DNA of 39,755 nucleotides from AC-32 sp038236705 (GTDB lineage Bacteria; Actinomycetota; Thermoleophilia; Gaiellales; Gaiellaceae): the NCBI GenBank assembly GCA_038236705.1, contig JBBRZN010000019.1, positions 1-39,755 on the forward strand, read 5' to 3'. Below the pieces are notes generated by a model. That model did not search any database, was not told the DNA's origin, and was given only the letters and a program-made list of their open reading frames with translations. The stretch's first letter is position 1; each line of letters starts with the position of its first letter. Both the position numbers and the translations under genes were made by a program. Of the stretch, positions 30,443 to 37,968 are shown one piece after another.

Positions 30443-31267
30443 CTATCCGAGCGGCTCCTGCCTGCGCGTGCGACCCTCGAAGACAGTCACGGTCTCGTAG
30501 CCGGCCTCGCGCGCGTGCTCGACGGCACGATCGAGGTCGCGACCGACGTGCGCGGGCTCGTGCGCGTCCGAGGCGGTTGTGATCGGCACGCCGCGATCGT
30601 GACAGGCGGCGAGCAGCTCGCGGTCGGGGTACACCTCTCCGATCGGCTTGTGCAGCCCCGCCGAGGAGACCTCGACGCAGAGGCCGGCCGCCTCGATCGT
30701 GTCCGCGGTCTCGACGTGGATGTAGTGGAGCCGCTCAGGATCGGGCCGCGGGCCGAAGAACTTGATCAGGTCCGGGTGCGAGAGCACGTCGAAGAGCCCG
30801 CTGCGCGCTGCGTTCCTCAGCCAGACGAAGTAGCGGCGCCAGGCCTCGCCCACCGGCAGCTTGTGCACGAGCCCCGGCTCCTGGTCGACCGGGAAGCCGT
30901 CCACGAAGTGCACCGAGCCGAGCAGATAGTCCCAGGGATAGGGCTCGAGCAGAGCGGCGAGCTCGCGCTCGATCCCCGGGAAGTAGTCGACCTCGAGCCC
31001 GAGCTTGACGGGCAGGCCGCGCCCCCTCGCCGCCTCGACCGCCGCAACGTACTCGTCGAGGTCGTCGGTGCAGCGCTCGCGCATCCAGCCGATCTCCCAG
31101 AGGGGCTCGCTCTGGCGGAAGTGGTAGACGTGGTCGGTGAAGCCGATCTCGTCCACACCCGCGCTGCGTGCCTGCTCGACGTACTCCTCGGCGCGGTCGG
31201 CGCTGTAGCGCCCCTGCGCCTCTGCGCCCGGCCGGTCGCGGAGATGCATGTGGTAGTCGACGATCAC
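30443..31267 (-). CDS. PHP-domain phosphoesterase, histidinol-phosphatase (HisK) like
   Basis: A 274-residue PHP-fold protein. Metal-binding motifs are visible: MIVDYHMHLRD (H-x-H), GFTDHVYHF, KLGLEVDYFPG, LLGSVHFVDGFPVD, DVLSHPDLIK and ASDAHEP. It is most like the stand-alone histidinol-phosphatase of the HisJ/HisK type, which removes phosphate from histidinol phosphate. Its ATG overlaps the ispD stop (ATGA), so it is embedded in the isoprenoid operon, although no other histidine gene is nearby. A different phosphoester substrate is possible. Confidence 0.83.
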   Translation of the reverse strand: MIVDYHMHLRDRPGAEAQGRYSADRAEEYVEQARSAGVDEIGFTDHVYHFRQSEPLWEIGWMRERCTDDLDEYVAAVEAARGRGLPVKLGLEVDYFPGIERELAALLEPYPWDYLLGSVHFVDGFPVDQEPGLVHKLPVGEAWRRYFVWLRNAARSGLFDVLSHPDLIKFFGPRPDPERLHYIHVETADTIEAAGLCVEVSSAGLHKPIGEVYPDRELLAACHDRGVPITTASDAHEPAHVGRDLDRAVEHAREAGYETVTVFEGRTRRQEPLG

Positions 31268-31950
31268 TCCGCGGCGTGTTCCGCGGTTTCGAGCCAGCCC
31301 TCGACGAGCGCGAGGTCGCCCTCGTCGGTCACCTTGAGGAGTCGCGGATCGCCCGGAACCGCCTTCACTCGCCCGCCGCGCGCTTCGACGAGCGAGGCGC
31401 AGTCCGTCGCGTTCGAGACGTCTCCGGTCAGCGCCTGCCGCAGGGCGTCCGCGACGAAGGCCTGCGGCGTCTGCACCGCGACGTGCTGGGCGCGCGGAAG
31501 TGTCTCAACGACGCGATCGCCCTCGACCCGCTTGATCGTGTCGGCCAGCGCCAGCACCGGCACGGCGGCGTCCCAGCCCTGGCCGAGCGGCGCCAGCACG
31601 CGCTCGATCACGTCCTCGGGCAGAAGCGGGCGCGCTGCGTCGTGGACGAGCACCACGGCTACCTCCTCTGGCACGTCTTCCAGCGCAAGCCTCACCGACT
31701 CGGAGCGGCTCTCGCCGCCCGTGATCGCCGAGTGCACCTTCGTGGCGGCGATCTCCTCGGCCACCAGGATCGACGGCTCCTCCCACCCGGGCGGAGCCGC
31801 GATCACGATTCTCTCGATCCAGTCCGAGTTCTCGAGGCGCTCCAGGCTCTCGGCGAGCAGGGGCCTGCCCGCCAGGCGCGCGAACGCCTTCGGCCGATCC
31901 GAGCCGAGCCGCTCTCCCCTGCCTGCCGCGGCGAGAACGGCCCAGACCAA
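31264..31950 (-). CDS. ispD: 2-C-methyl-D-erythritol 4-phosphate cytidylyltransferase
   Basis: A 228-residue nucleotidyltransferase of the MEP pathway, which joins CTP and MEP. The N-terminus VWAVLAAAGRGERLGSDRPKAF is the nucleotide-binding loop. VLVHDAARPLL (metal-binding Asp), the PVLALADTIKRV substrate region and VQTPQAF are present. Length is normal. The start is TTG 31950, 3 nt after the carD stop, so the two are in one transcript. The order carD-ispD is common in actinobacteria and in Bacteria with CdnL. Confidence 0.94.
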   Translation of the reverse strand: MVWAVLAAAGRGERLGSDRPKAFARLAGRPLLAESLERLENSDWIERIVIAAPPGWEEPSILVAEEIAATKVHSAITGGESRSESVRLALEDVPEEVAVVLVHDAARPLLPEDVIERVLAPLGQGWDAAVPVLALADTIKRVEGDRVVETLPRAQHVAVQTPQAFVADALRQALTGDVSNATDCASLVEARGGRVKAVPGDPRLLKVTDEGDLALVEGWLETAEHAAE

Positions 31951-31953
31951 CGG

Positions 31954-32475
31954 CTAGGCCGTGGCCGGAACCTTGGCGGAGCTCTTCTTCTTGCCGCCGT
32001 TGGCGAGCACGCCGTCCAGCCATTCGGCTGCCTCGTCCTCGTCCATCTCCTTGGCGTACATGAGCTCGCTGGCGAGGATCTTCTTCGCCTTCACGAACAT
32101 CTGCTTCTCGCCCGTGGAGAGTCCCTTCTCATGGTCGCGTAGCGAAAGATTCCGCACGACCTCGGCGAGCTCGAAGATGTCGCCGGTCTTCATCTTGTCC
32201 CGGTTGTGCTTGAAGCGGCGGTTCCAGTTCTTCGGCATCGTGGTGCCGCTGCCCGTCAGCGCCTTCAGCACCTTCGCGACCATAGGCTCGTCGATCACCT
32301 TGCGCAGCCCGACACGGTCTGCGTTGTCGCTCGGGACGTTCACCGTCATGTCGTTGTGCAGGATCTTGATCGTCATGTACTCGCGCTTCTCGCCCAGAAC
32401 CTCGCGCGTCTCTTTCTTGACGACCGTTCCCGCCCCGTGGTGCGGATACACCACTTTGTCACCGACTCTGTACAA
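31954..32475 (-). CDS. carD: CarD/CdnL-family RNA polymerase-binding regulator
   Basis: A 173-residue protein. The N-terminal RNA polymerase-interacting domain (YRVGDKVVYPHHGAGTVV, MTIKILHNDMTVNVPSDNAD) is followed by a basic helical DNA-binding domain (MPKNWNRRFKHNRDKMKTGD, VRNLSLRDHEKGLSTGEKQM). CarD stabilises the open promoter complex, especially at weak promoters and rRNA promoters. The TTG start has GGGGAGG upstream. A basic tail (GGKKKSSAKVP) follows. In this conserved region it takes the position that yacL has in Bacillus, between disA and ispD. It has a promoter with TATACT and a hairpin in its leader. Confidence 0.94.
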   Translation of the reverse strand: MYRVGDKVVYPHHGAGTVVKKETREVLGEKREYMTIKILHNDMTVNVPSDNADRVGLRKVIDEPMVAKVLKALTGSGTTMPKNWNRRFKHNRDKMKTGDIFELAEVVRNLSLRDHEKGLSTGEKQMFVKAKKILASELMYAKEMDEDEAAEWLDGVLANGGKKKSSAKVPATA

Positions 32476-32513
32476 CCGAGCCTCCCCTTGTGTGTTGGCT
32501 TTTCCGCAATGAA

Positions 32514-32537
32514 GCCGACGGGCGCCACGCCGTCGGC
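32514..32537 (-). promoter_or_regulatory. hairpin in the carD leader
   Basis: GCCGACGG (32514-32521) and CCGTCGGC (32530-32537) form a perfect 8-bp stem, just after the expected transcription start. It would sit at the 5' end of the carD mRNA and may protect the RNA or regulate it. Confidence 0.45.
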
Positions 32538-32548
32538 TGGATCGCTCC

Positions 32549-32554
32549 AGTATA
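32549..32554 (-). promoter_or_regulatory. -10 box TATACT of the carD-ispD operon
   Basis: TATACT on the minus strand lies in an A+T-rich stretch about 75 nt before the carD start. No good -35 is seen 17 nt upstream. A palindrome TTTTCTAGAAAA lies upstream near the -45 region. Confidence 0.55.
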
Positions 32555-32604
32555 GCTAAAACTGCTGGAAACGGCCACTTTTTCTAGAAAATCCCTGCTC
32601 AGGG

Positions 32605-32625
32605 CTACAACTGCAAGTACCGATC
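32605..32625 (-). pseudogene. possible echo of the disA 3' end
   Basis: On the minus strand this 21-mer reads D-R-Y-L-Q-L-stop. The true disA end at 32722-32742 reads the same six residues and a stop, with different synonymous codons and a different stop. It may be a remnant of a displaced gene end, or chance. Confidence 0.35.
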
Positions 32626-32628
32626 GGA

Positions 32629-32657
32629 TCACGGGGGAACCCCTGGTTCCCCCGTGA
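32629..32657 (-). terminator. 12-bp perfect hairpin after disA
   Basis: TCACGGGGGAAC (32629-32640) and GTTCCCCCGTGA (32646-32657) pair perfectly around a 5-nt loop. It is the strongest hairpin of the gap, probably ending the radA-disA transcript. A second stem GCCGGCC/GGCCGGC lies at 32702-32719 directly after the disA stop. Confidence 0.6.
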
Positions 32658-32721
32658 GCCCCCTCCTTGCAGATTGGGGAGGCTCACAGAGGCTTTGCGG
32701 AGCCGGCCCAGCGGCCGGCGA

Positions 32722-33876
32722 TCAGAGTTGCAAGTAGCGGTCGACGAGATTGTGCTCTTGGAGACGCCTGAGCCCTTCTCTGATCTCCCTGGCCCGGACC
32801 GCGCCCACTCCCTCCACGGCCTCGAGCTCGCGCTGAGTGGCGCTGACGACCCCTTCGAGCCCCTGCAGGCTCGCGACCACGCGCTTGACAACGCCCTCCG
32901 GCAGGCGCGGGATGTGCGAGAGCACGCGATAGCCGCGCGGCGAGACCGAGTAGTCGAGCGGGTTCGTGGAGGCCGGGTACCCCAGCACCGCCAGGAGCTC
33001 GAACTCGAGCAGCTGGTTGTACGGCAGCGACGCGAGCGCGTTGAGCCCCTCAGCCGTCCGGTCCGGGCCGCCCTCGGCGTGGTAGTCGTAGACCAGCGCC
33101 GCTTTCTCGTCGGGCACGTCGGCGACGAGCTCCTCGAGCTGCATCCGGATCAGCCGGCCCTCCTCGCCGAGCTCGACGCAGGCGCGCTCGATCTCCTCGG
33201 CCATTCGCGTTGTCAGCTCGGCGCGCTGCAGCGTGACGAGCACGTCGTCGAGCATGACCGCGTTCTGGAACTCGAGCGCCGTCAGCCGCGTCACCACCTG
33301 CTCGAGCCGAGCCCGGTACGTCTCGAGCGTGGACAGCGCCTGGTTGGTCTTAGCGAGCACGTCGGCGATCGTCTCGAGCTGGTAGCGGCTCTGGCCGACG
33401 AATACGGTCACCGTCTCGCGCTGTTGGGAGATCGAGATCACGAGCGCGTCGGTCTGCTTGGCGACGCGTTCGGCCGTGCGGTGCCGGGTTCCGGTCTCGG
33501 CCGAGGGGATCGTCGGGTCCGGCATCAGCTGCACGTTCGCGTGCGAGAGCTTCGTGACCATCGAGTTGACGATGATCGCGCCGTCCATCTTGGCCAGCTC
33601 GTAGAGCAGCTGGGGCGTGAACGGCACATCGAGCTTGATCCCGCCCGAGAAGAGGAAGGCGAGCTCGTTCGGCTCGCCGATCACGATCAGCGCGCCCTCG
33701 GAGGAGCGGATGATGTCGTCGATCGCTGAGCGCAGCTCGGTGCCCGGCGCGATGCGCCCGACGGCGGAGAGGATCTTCGAGTCGAGCCGCGGGTCGTGCT
33801 GGGTGGGCTGGCGCACGATGCCCAGCGGCGGTGGGATCCGCGGGTCGGCCCTATCCTCCCTCGGCTCGCTGTGCAT
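32722..33876 (-). CDS. disA: DNA integrity scanning diadenylate cyclase (c-di-AMP synthase)
   Basis: A 384-residue DisA. The cyclase domain has the catalytic DGA (98-100) and RHR (131-133, in GTRHRTAERV). A long helical linker follows, and a C-terminal helix-hairpin-helix DNA-binding domain (ELEAVEGVGAVRAREIREGL). It makes c-di-AMP from two ATP and senses branched DNA. The N-terminus is about 23 residues longer than in Bacillus, so a later start is possible (for example GTG 33816). It overlaps radA by 26 nt, the classic radA-disA pairing. With the GGDEF/HD-GYP protein, the window encodes two cyclic dinucleotide systems. Confidence 0.95.
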   Translation of the reverse strand: MHSEPREDRADPRIPPPLGIVRQPTQHDPRLDSKILSAVGRIAPGTELRSAIDDIIRSSEGALIVIGEPNELAFLFSGGIKLDVPFTPQLLYELAKMDGAIIVNSMVTKLSHANVQLMPDPTIPSAETGTRHRTAERVAKQTDALVISISQQRETVTVFVGQSRYQLETIADVLAKTNQALSTLETYRARLEQVVTRLTALEFQNAVMLDDVLVTLQRAELTTRMAEEIERACVELGEEGRLIRMQLEELVADVPDEKAALVYDYHAEGGPDRTAEGLNALASLPYNQLLEFELLAVLGYPASTNPLDYSVSPRGYRVLSHIPRLPEGVVKRVVASLQGLEGVVSATQRELEAVEGVGAVRAREIREGLRRLQEHNLVDRYLQL

Positions 33877-35197
33877 CGATTCCCGCCTTCGCCGCTTCCT
33901 TCAAGGTCTCGGCTTCGAGAATGCGTAGTTTGCCACGACCCGTGGTGCCGGCCGGGGCTAGTGCCGCTTCGAGCCCGAGCTTGGCGCATTCCTCCAGCCG
34001 CCGTTCCGCCTGCGTGGCGGGCCTGAGACGCCCGGTGAGGCCGATCTCGCCGAAGGCCGCGATCCGCGGCTTGACCGGCGCGCCCTTGGCGGCAGAGACG
34101 ATCGCAAGCCCGATCGCCAGGTCGGCGCCGGGCTCGTCGATGCGCACGCCACCGGCGACGTTGACGAACACGTCGGCCTGGCCGAGCGCGACCCCCGCGT
34201 GGCGCGAGAGCACGGCGACGATCATCGCGAGCCGCTTGGGATCGACGCCGGTGCCGACGCGCCGCGGCATCGCCAGATCGGTCGGCGCGACGAGCGCCTG
34301 GATCTCGAGCAGCAGCGGCCGAGAGCCTTCGAGCGCGCAGGCGACGGCCGCCCCGATCTCGCCCTCGACGCTGCGGCCGAAGAGCTCCGACGGCTCGGGC
34401 ACGCCCACCAGGCCCGTGCCGGTCATCTCGAAGACCGCGAGCTCGTTGGTGGAGCCGAAGCGGTTCTTGGAGGCGCGCAGGACGCGGTGCTCGTGGTAGC
34501 GGTCGCCCTCGAACTGGAGCACGCAGTCGACGAGGTGCTCGAGCACTCGCGGGCCGGCGACGGCGCCGTCCTTGGTCACGTGGCCGACGAGGATCGTCGC
34601 GACGCCGGCCTCCTTGGCGACACGCAGGAGCCGCGCCGCGGCCTCGCGCACCTGGCCCACCGAGCCGGGCGCGGAGCCGAGCTCCGACGAGTAGAGCGTC
34701 TGCACGGAGTCGATCACGCAGACCGCCGGCCGCTCCTGCTCAAGAGTCGCGCACACGGTCTCGAGCTCGGTCTCGGCGAGGATCTCGACCTGCTCGGCCC
34801 CACCGAGGCGGGCGGCGCGAAGCTTCACCTGGGCGACCGACTCCTCCCCCGTCACGAGCAGCGCCCGGCGGTCGCTCGACATCGCGGCCAGCGCGCTCAG
34901 GAGCAGCGTGGACTTGCCCACCCCCGGCTCGCCGCCGACGAGCACGAGCGAGGCCGGCACGAGCCCGCCGCCGAGGACGCGGTCGAGCTCGGAGATTCCC
35001 GTCGGGATCCGCTCGGCCTCCTCCGCTTTGACGTCGATCAGCCGCAGGGTCGGCTTGGCGGCGCTGACGCTCTTCGCCTGGCCGGTCGCTTCCTCGACGA
35101 GCGTCCCGAACTCACCGCAAGAGGGGCACTTGCCGAACCAGCGTCCGGCCGAGTAGCCGCAGTCGGTGCACGCGAACTGGGTTGCCGCCTTCGCCAC
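33851..35197 (-). CDS. radA: DNA repair protein RadA
   Basis: A 448-residue RadA (Sms). The zinc finger is CTDCGYSAGRWFGKCPSCG, Walker A is GEPGVGKST, KNRFG is the family motif in RASKNRFGSTNE, and the C-terminal Lon-like domain includes VNVAGGVRIDEPGADLAIGL. It is a helicase-like ATPase that promotes branch migration in recombination and repair. It is the first gene of the radA-disA pair. The start is GTG 35197; TAGGAT ends 6 nt upstream. All motifs are intact. Confidence 0.96.
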   Translation of the reverse strand: MAKAATQFACTDCGYSAGRWFGKCPSCGEFGTLVEEATGQAKSVSAAKPTLRLIDVKAEEAERIPTGISELDRVLGGGLVPASLVLVGGEPGVGKSTLLLSALAAMSSDRRALLVTGEESVAQVKLRAARLGGAEQVEILAETELETVCATLEQERPAVCVIDSVQTLYSSELGSAPGSVGQVREAAARLLRVAKEAGVATILVGHVTKDGAVAGPRVLEHLVDCVLQFEGDRYHEHRVLRASKNRFGSTNELAVFEMTGTGLVGVPEPSELFGRSVEGEIGAAVACALEGSRPLLLEIQALVAPTDLAMPRRVGTGVDPKRLAMIVAVLSRHAGVALGQADVFVNVAGGVRIDEPGADLAIGLAIVSAAKGAPVKPRIAAFGEIGLTGRLRPATQAERRLEECAKLGLEAALAPAGTTGRGKLRILEAETLKEAAKAGIDAQRAEGG

Positions 35198-35203
35198 CCA
35201 GCC

Positions 35204-35209
35204 ATCCTA
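35204..35209 (-). promoter_or_regulatory. -10-like hexamer TAGGAT for leaderless radA
   Basis: TAGGAT on the minus strand, within the palindrome CCTAGG, ends 6 nt before GTG 35197. It lies in the 35-nt gap after the EamA gene. Confidence 0.4.
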
Positions 35210-35232
35210 GGAACGCTCGCGGACGGGAACCG

Positions 35233-36141
35233 TCACGAAGCTGGAACCAATCTCCCAAGTTTTCGGCGCCGACCCGCGGAGACGATCAACAACCCGCAGA
35301 GGACGAGCGCGACGCCGCCGAGCTGGAGCCCCGAAGGGGACTCGTCCAGGATTGCCCACGCGAAGAGCACCGAGAGCACCGGCTGGAAGGTCAACAGCAC
35401 CGAGGTCAGCGCGGCGGGCAGGCGCGGCAGGGTGATCGAGATCAGCAACCAGCCGAGCACCTGCGAGCTCAGGGCGAGCAGCAGCAGGTAGCCCTGCGCC
35501 GTCCAGCTCGGCGTCCAGTCGAGGTTGCCGATCACGAGGCCGATCGGGATGCACGTCAGGCCGGCCACGAGCGTCGCGTCGAAGAGCGGGCCCGCAGGCC
35601 GGCGCTGGTCACGGTTGCTTTCCCGCAGCACCAGCAGGAAGCCCGCGTAGGAGACTGCGGTGAGGATCCCGAAGGCGACGCCGAGCCCTGGGTTGCGCCC
35701 GTACGCGCCCTGTTCGAGCGCGCCCGAGATCAGGACGACGCCGACGAGGGCGATCGGGATCGCGGCCAGCGACCGATTCGACGGCCGCTCGCGCAGGATC
35801 GCCCACGCCAGCAGGCCCACCAGCACGACCTGCAAGTTCCCGAGCACCGTCGCAAGGCCGGCGCCGACCTCTTCGATCCCCTGGTGCCACGCGATCAGGT
35901 CGACGGCGAAGAACACTCCGGCGAGCCAGGCCAGCGCCCGCTGCTTCAGCGGCCGCGGCCCATACCGGCGGTCCTCCAGCCTCGCCAGCAGCCACAGCGG
36001 CGGCACGGCGTAGAGGCAGCGGAAGACCGCGCCGGTCGAGGGCGAGACGTGCGCCACCCGGTAGAGGATTCCCGAGAAGGAGATCGCCACGGCGCCCGTG
36101 AGCGCGGCCAGGACCGGCCGGTCGTACAGCCTGCTAGGCAC
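35233..36141 (-). CDS. EamA/DMT-family permease
   Basis: A 302-residue membrane protein with ten predicted helices in two EamA repeats (each about five), for example FAVDLIAWHQGIEEVGAGLATVL and LLTFQPVLSVLFAWAILDES. The family exports amino acids, nucleosides or other metabolites; the substrate here is unknown. The GTG start is preceded by TAGCCT with 7 nt spacing. It lies between clpC and radA, where Bacillus has no such gene, so it is an insertion into the conserved order. Confidence 0.85.
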   Translation of the reverse strand: MPSRLYDRPVLAALTGAVAISFSGILYRVAHVSPSTGAVFRCLYAVPPLWLLARLEDRRYGPRPLKQRALAWLAGVFFAVDLIAWHQGIEEVGAGLATVLGNLQVVLVGLLAWAILRERPSNRSLAAIPIALVGVVLISGALEQGAYGRNPGLGVAFGILTAVSYAGFLLVLRESNRDQRRPAGPLFDATLVAGLTCIPIGLVIGNLDWTPSWTAQGYLLLLALSSQVLGWLLISITLPRLPAALTSVLLTFQPVLSVLFAWAILDESPSGLQLGGVALVLCGLLIVSAGRRRKLGRLVPAS

Positions 36142-36148
36142 CGGCGGC

Positions 36149-36154
36149 AGGCTA
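36149..36154 (-). promoter_or_regulatory. -10-like hexamer TAGCCT for leaderless EamA gene, overlapping a stop codon
   Basis: TAGCCT on the minus strand ends 7 nt before GTG 36141. Its first three bases are the TAG stop of the 60-residue gene. Confidence 0.45.
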
Positions 36155-36334
36155 GCGTCGCCGGAGCAGGCGCCGCGTGGTGCGGGCGAGGTACTGCACG
36201 GAGAGCCCGAGGAAGACGAGCCCCAGGGCGGCCCGCACCTGCTCGTCGCGGAAGGGCGCGCGGCGGGCGACCTCGTCCGCGACGCGTCCCTTCCAACCCG
36301 ACAGCGCGGCGTGACCGACTTCTTCGACCTTCAT
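36152..36334 (-). CDS. 60-residue small membrane-associated protein
   Basis: A short protein with an amphipathic N-terminal half (MKVEEVGHAALSGWKGRVAD) and one hydrophobic helix (AALGLVFLGLSVQYLART), ending in a basic tail (RRLLRRR). It follows the spermidine-synthase-like gene after only 9 nt, so it is probably in the same operon. I do not recognise a family. The strand and codon pattern match the neighbours. Its TAG stop is part of the EamA -10-like hexamer. Confidence 0.6.
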   Translation of the reverse strand: MKVEEVGHAALSGWKGRVADEVARRAPFRDEQVRAALGLVFLGLSVQYLARTTRRLLRRR

Positions 36335-36343
36335 GCGCCTGCT

Positions 36344-37924
36344 CTACCCGTTCGGTGCGGTCGGTAACGCGGGCTCGTCGAAGTCGCCGCCCCGCTCGAC
36401 CTCGCGCAAGATCATGCGGTCGGTGAGCCACTCCACCGGAGCCCGGTCGTCGGTCAGCGGCTTCCCCTTCGCGCCTAGGGGCTCTAGGCGGCTGCGGAAG
36501 AGCGGCAGCAGCCGCGCGACCTCCCCGGGAGCCCGGACCGCCCGGCGCTCGAGTTCCTCGCGCGACACCGGCTCGCGCAGGGCGAACACGACGTCGTTGA
36601 AGCGCAGCGCGCGCCAGCCCCAGGCCTGCGGGAAGGCTGTCAGGAGCGTCGTCGCGACCGCGTCGGTGAGCTTGCGGTCGGTCGGCGTCGCGGCGACGTT
36701 CAGGGCGATCGCGCCGCCGGGCCGCAGGTGCTCGCGCGCGAGCCGGAAGAACTCGCTCGTCGCCAGGTAGAAGGGCACGTACGGCTGGCGGTACGCGTCC
36801 ACCACGATCAGGTCGTAGCGCGTCCTCGTCCGGTCGAGGAAGGGCCGCCCGTCGGCGGCGATCAGGCGGAGACGCGGGTTGTCGCCGGCTCCGAAGAAGC
36901 GGCGCGCGACCTCGTTCAGCTTAGGGTCGAGCTCGACCCCGTCGATCGCCACCCCGGGGTAGAAGCGCCCGTAGGCGCGCGCCATCGTGCCGCCCGCGTT
37001 GCCGATCACGAGCATCCGCTGCGGCGGGTGCGGAAGCAGCGGCGGCAGCATCAGGAAGAGATCCCAGTAGCGGCCCGTGAGCACCGAGTCGGCACGCCAG
37101 GCCGAGTGGGTCGCGACACCCTCGTTCAGCTCGAGCTCGCGGCCGCCGTGGCCGTCGGCGACGACGCGGATGTACTGGTACTGCGTCTCCGTCTCGTAGA
37201 TCGCACTCTTGATCTGCGGCGGCGGGACAGCGAGCAGCGCCGCGACCGCGATCGGAGCGACCAGCCAGGCCCGGCCGAGCAGCAGGGCCGCGCCCACGGC
37301 GACGAAGGCTGCGGTGCCGACCAGCGTCCGCTGTGTCCCGGCCCACGGGATCGTCACGAGCGCGGCCACGAAGGTGCCGGCGAGGCTGCCGGCGGTCGAG
37401 AGCGCGTACAGGCGGCCGGCGACCTTTCCCGCCTCGGAGACGGTGTCGAGCGCGAGGCGAACCAGGAACGGTGCCGCCGCGCCGAGCGCCGTCACCGGTA
37501 GAGCAAAGAGCGCGAGTGCGGCGAAGAACGACCCCGCGACCGAGCCCGCCGAGACCGCGTCGAAGCCGTGCAGCGCCCAGCGCAGGAACGGCCGGGCCGC
37601 GAACGGCGTCACCGCGAGCGCCGCGGCGGCTACCAGCAGGATCGCCCCGAGCACGCGCGGGTCCGGCCTCCGGTCGGCGAGCCGGCCGCCCAGCCAGTAG
37701 CCGAGCGCGAGGTACGCGAGCGTCAGCCCGATGATGTTGGCCCAGACCACCGTCGAGGCGCCGAAGTACGGCGCGAGCAGTCGCGAGGCGGAGATCTCCG
37801 CCGAGAGCGTGCCACCGCCGACCAGAAACGCTACGACCCCCAACCGGAGGCCGCCGCGCAACTGCTTAGAAGTGGTTGCGATCTGGCCGCGACCGGATCG
37901 ACCGGTCAGTTCCGACGGAAGCAC
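36344..37924 (-). CDS. fused membrane / spermidine-synthase-like protein
   Basis: A 526-residue protein. About eight membrane helices (25-235) are followed by a SpeE-like methyltransferase-fold domain (LVIGNAGGTMARAYGRFYPG, DGVELDPKLNEVA, LRLIAADGRPFL, YDLIVVDAY). Such fusions are common and often annotated as spermidine synthase, but the substrate is unproven, and the aminopropyl acceptor site cannot be confirmed here. The start is uncertain. GTG 37924 lies inside a hairpin after clpC; TTG 37861 or 37843 would place the start nearer the first helix. The hydrophobic segment begins near LRLGVVAFLVGGG. Confidence 0.82.
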   Translation of the reverse strand: MLPSELTGRSGRGQIATTSKQLRGGLRLGVVAFLVGGGTLSAEISASRLLAPYFGASTVVWANIIGLTLAYLALGYWLGGRLADRRPDPRVLGAILLVAAAALAVTPFAARPFLRWALHGFDAVSAGSVAGSFFAALALFALPVTALGAAAPFLVRLALDTVSEAGKVAGRLYALSTAGSLAGTFVAALVTIPWAGTQRTLVGTAAFVAVGAALLLGRAWLVAPIAVAALLAVPPPQIKSAIYETETQYQYIRVVADGHGGRELELNEGVATHSAWRADSVLTGRYWDLFLMLPPLLPHPPQRMLVIGNAGGTMARAYGRFYPGVAIDGVELDPKLNEVARRFFGAGDNPRLRLIAADGRPFLDRTRTRYDLIVVDAYRQPYVPFYLATSEFFRLAREHLRPGGAIALNVAATPTDRKLTDAVATTLLTAFPQAWGWRALRFNDVVFALREPVSREELERRAVRAPGEVARLLPLFRSRLEPLGAKGKPLTDDRAPVEWLTDRMILREVERGGDFDEPALPTAPNG

Positions 37925-37968
37925 GGGCTAAGCCCGCGCTTCCTGAGGGCGGCGTCGCAAGCGCCGCC
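37918..37968 (-). terminator. two adjacent hairpins after clpC
   Basis: GGCGGCG/CGCCGCC (37948-37968, 7 bp) directly follows the clpC stop. Then comes GAAGC-A-CGGGC/GCCCG-C-GCTTC (37918-37942, one mismatch). Together they probably end the clpC transcript. The second stem covers the GTG at 37924. The element resembles the pair at 30349-30395. Confidence 0.55.

Noticed and set aside
32556..32891. Minus-strand 111-aa frame across the disA end and gap
   Set aside because: It overlaps disA in another frame with low-complexity Ser/Arg sequence; the gap is better explained by hairpins and the carD promoter.
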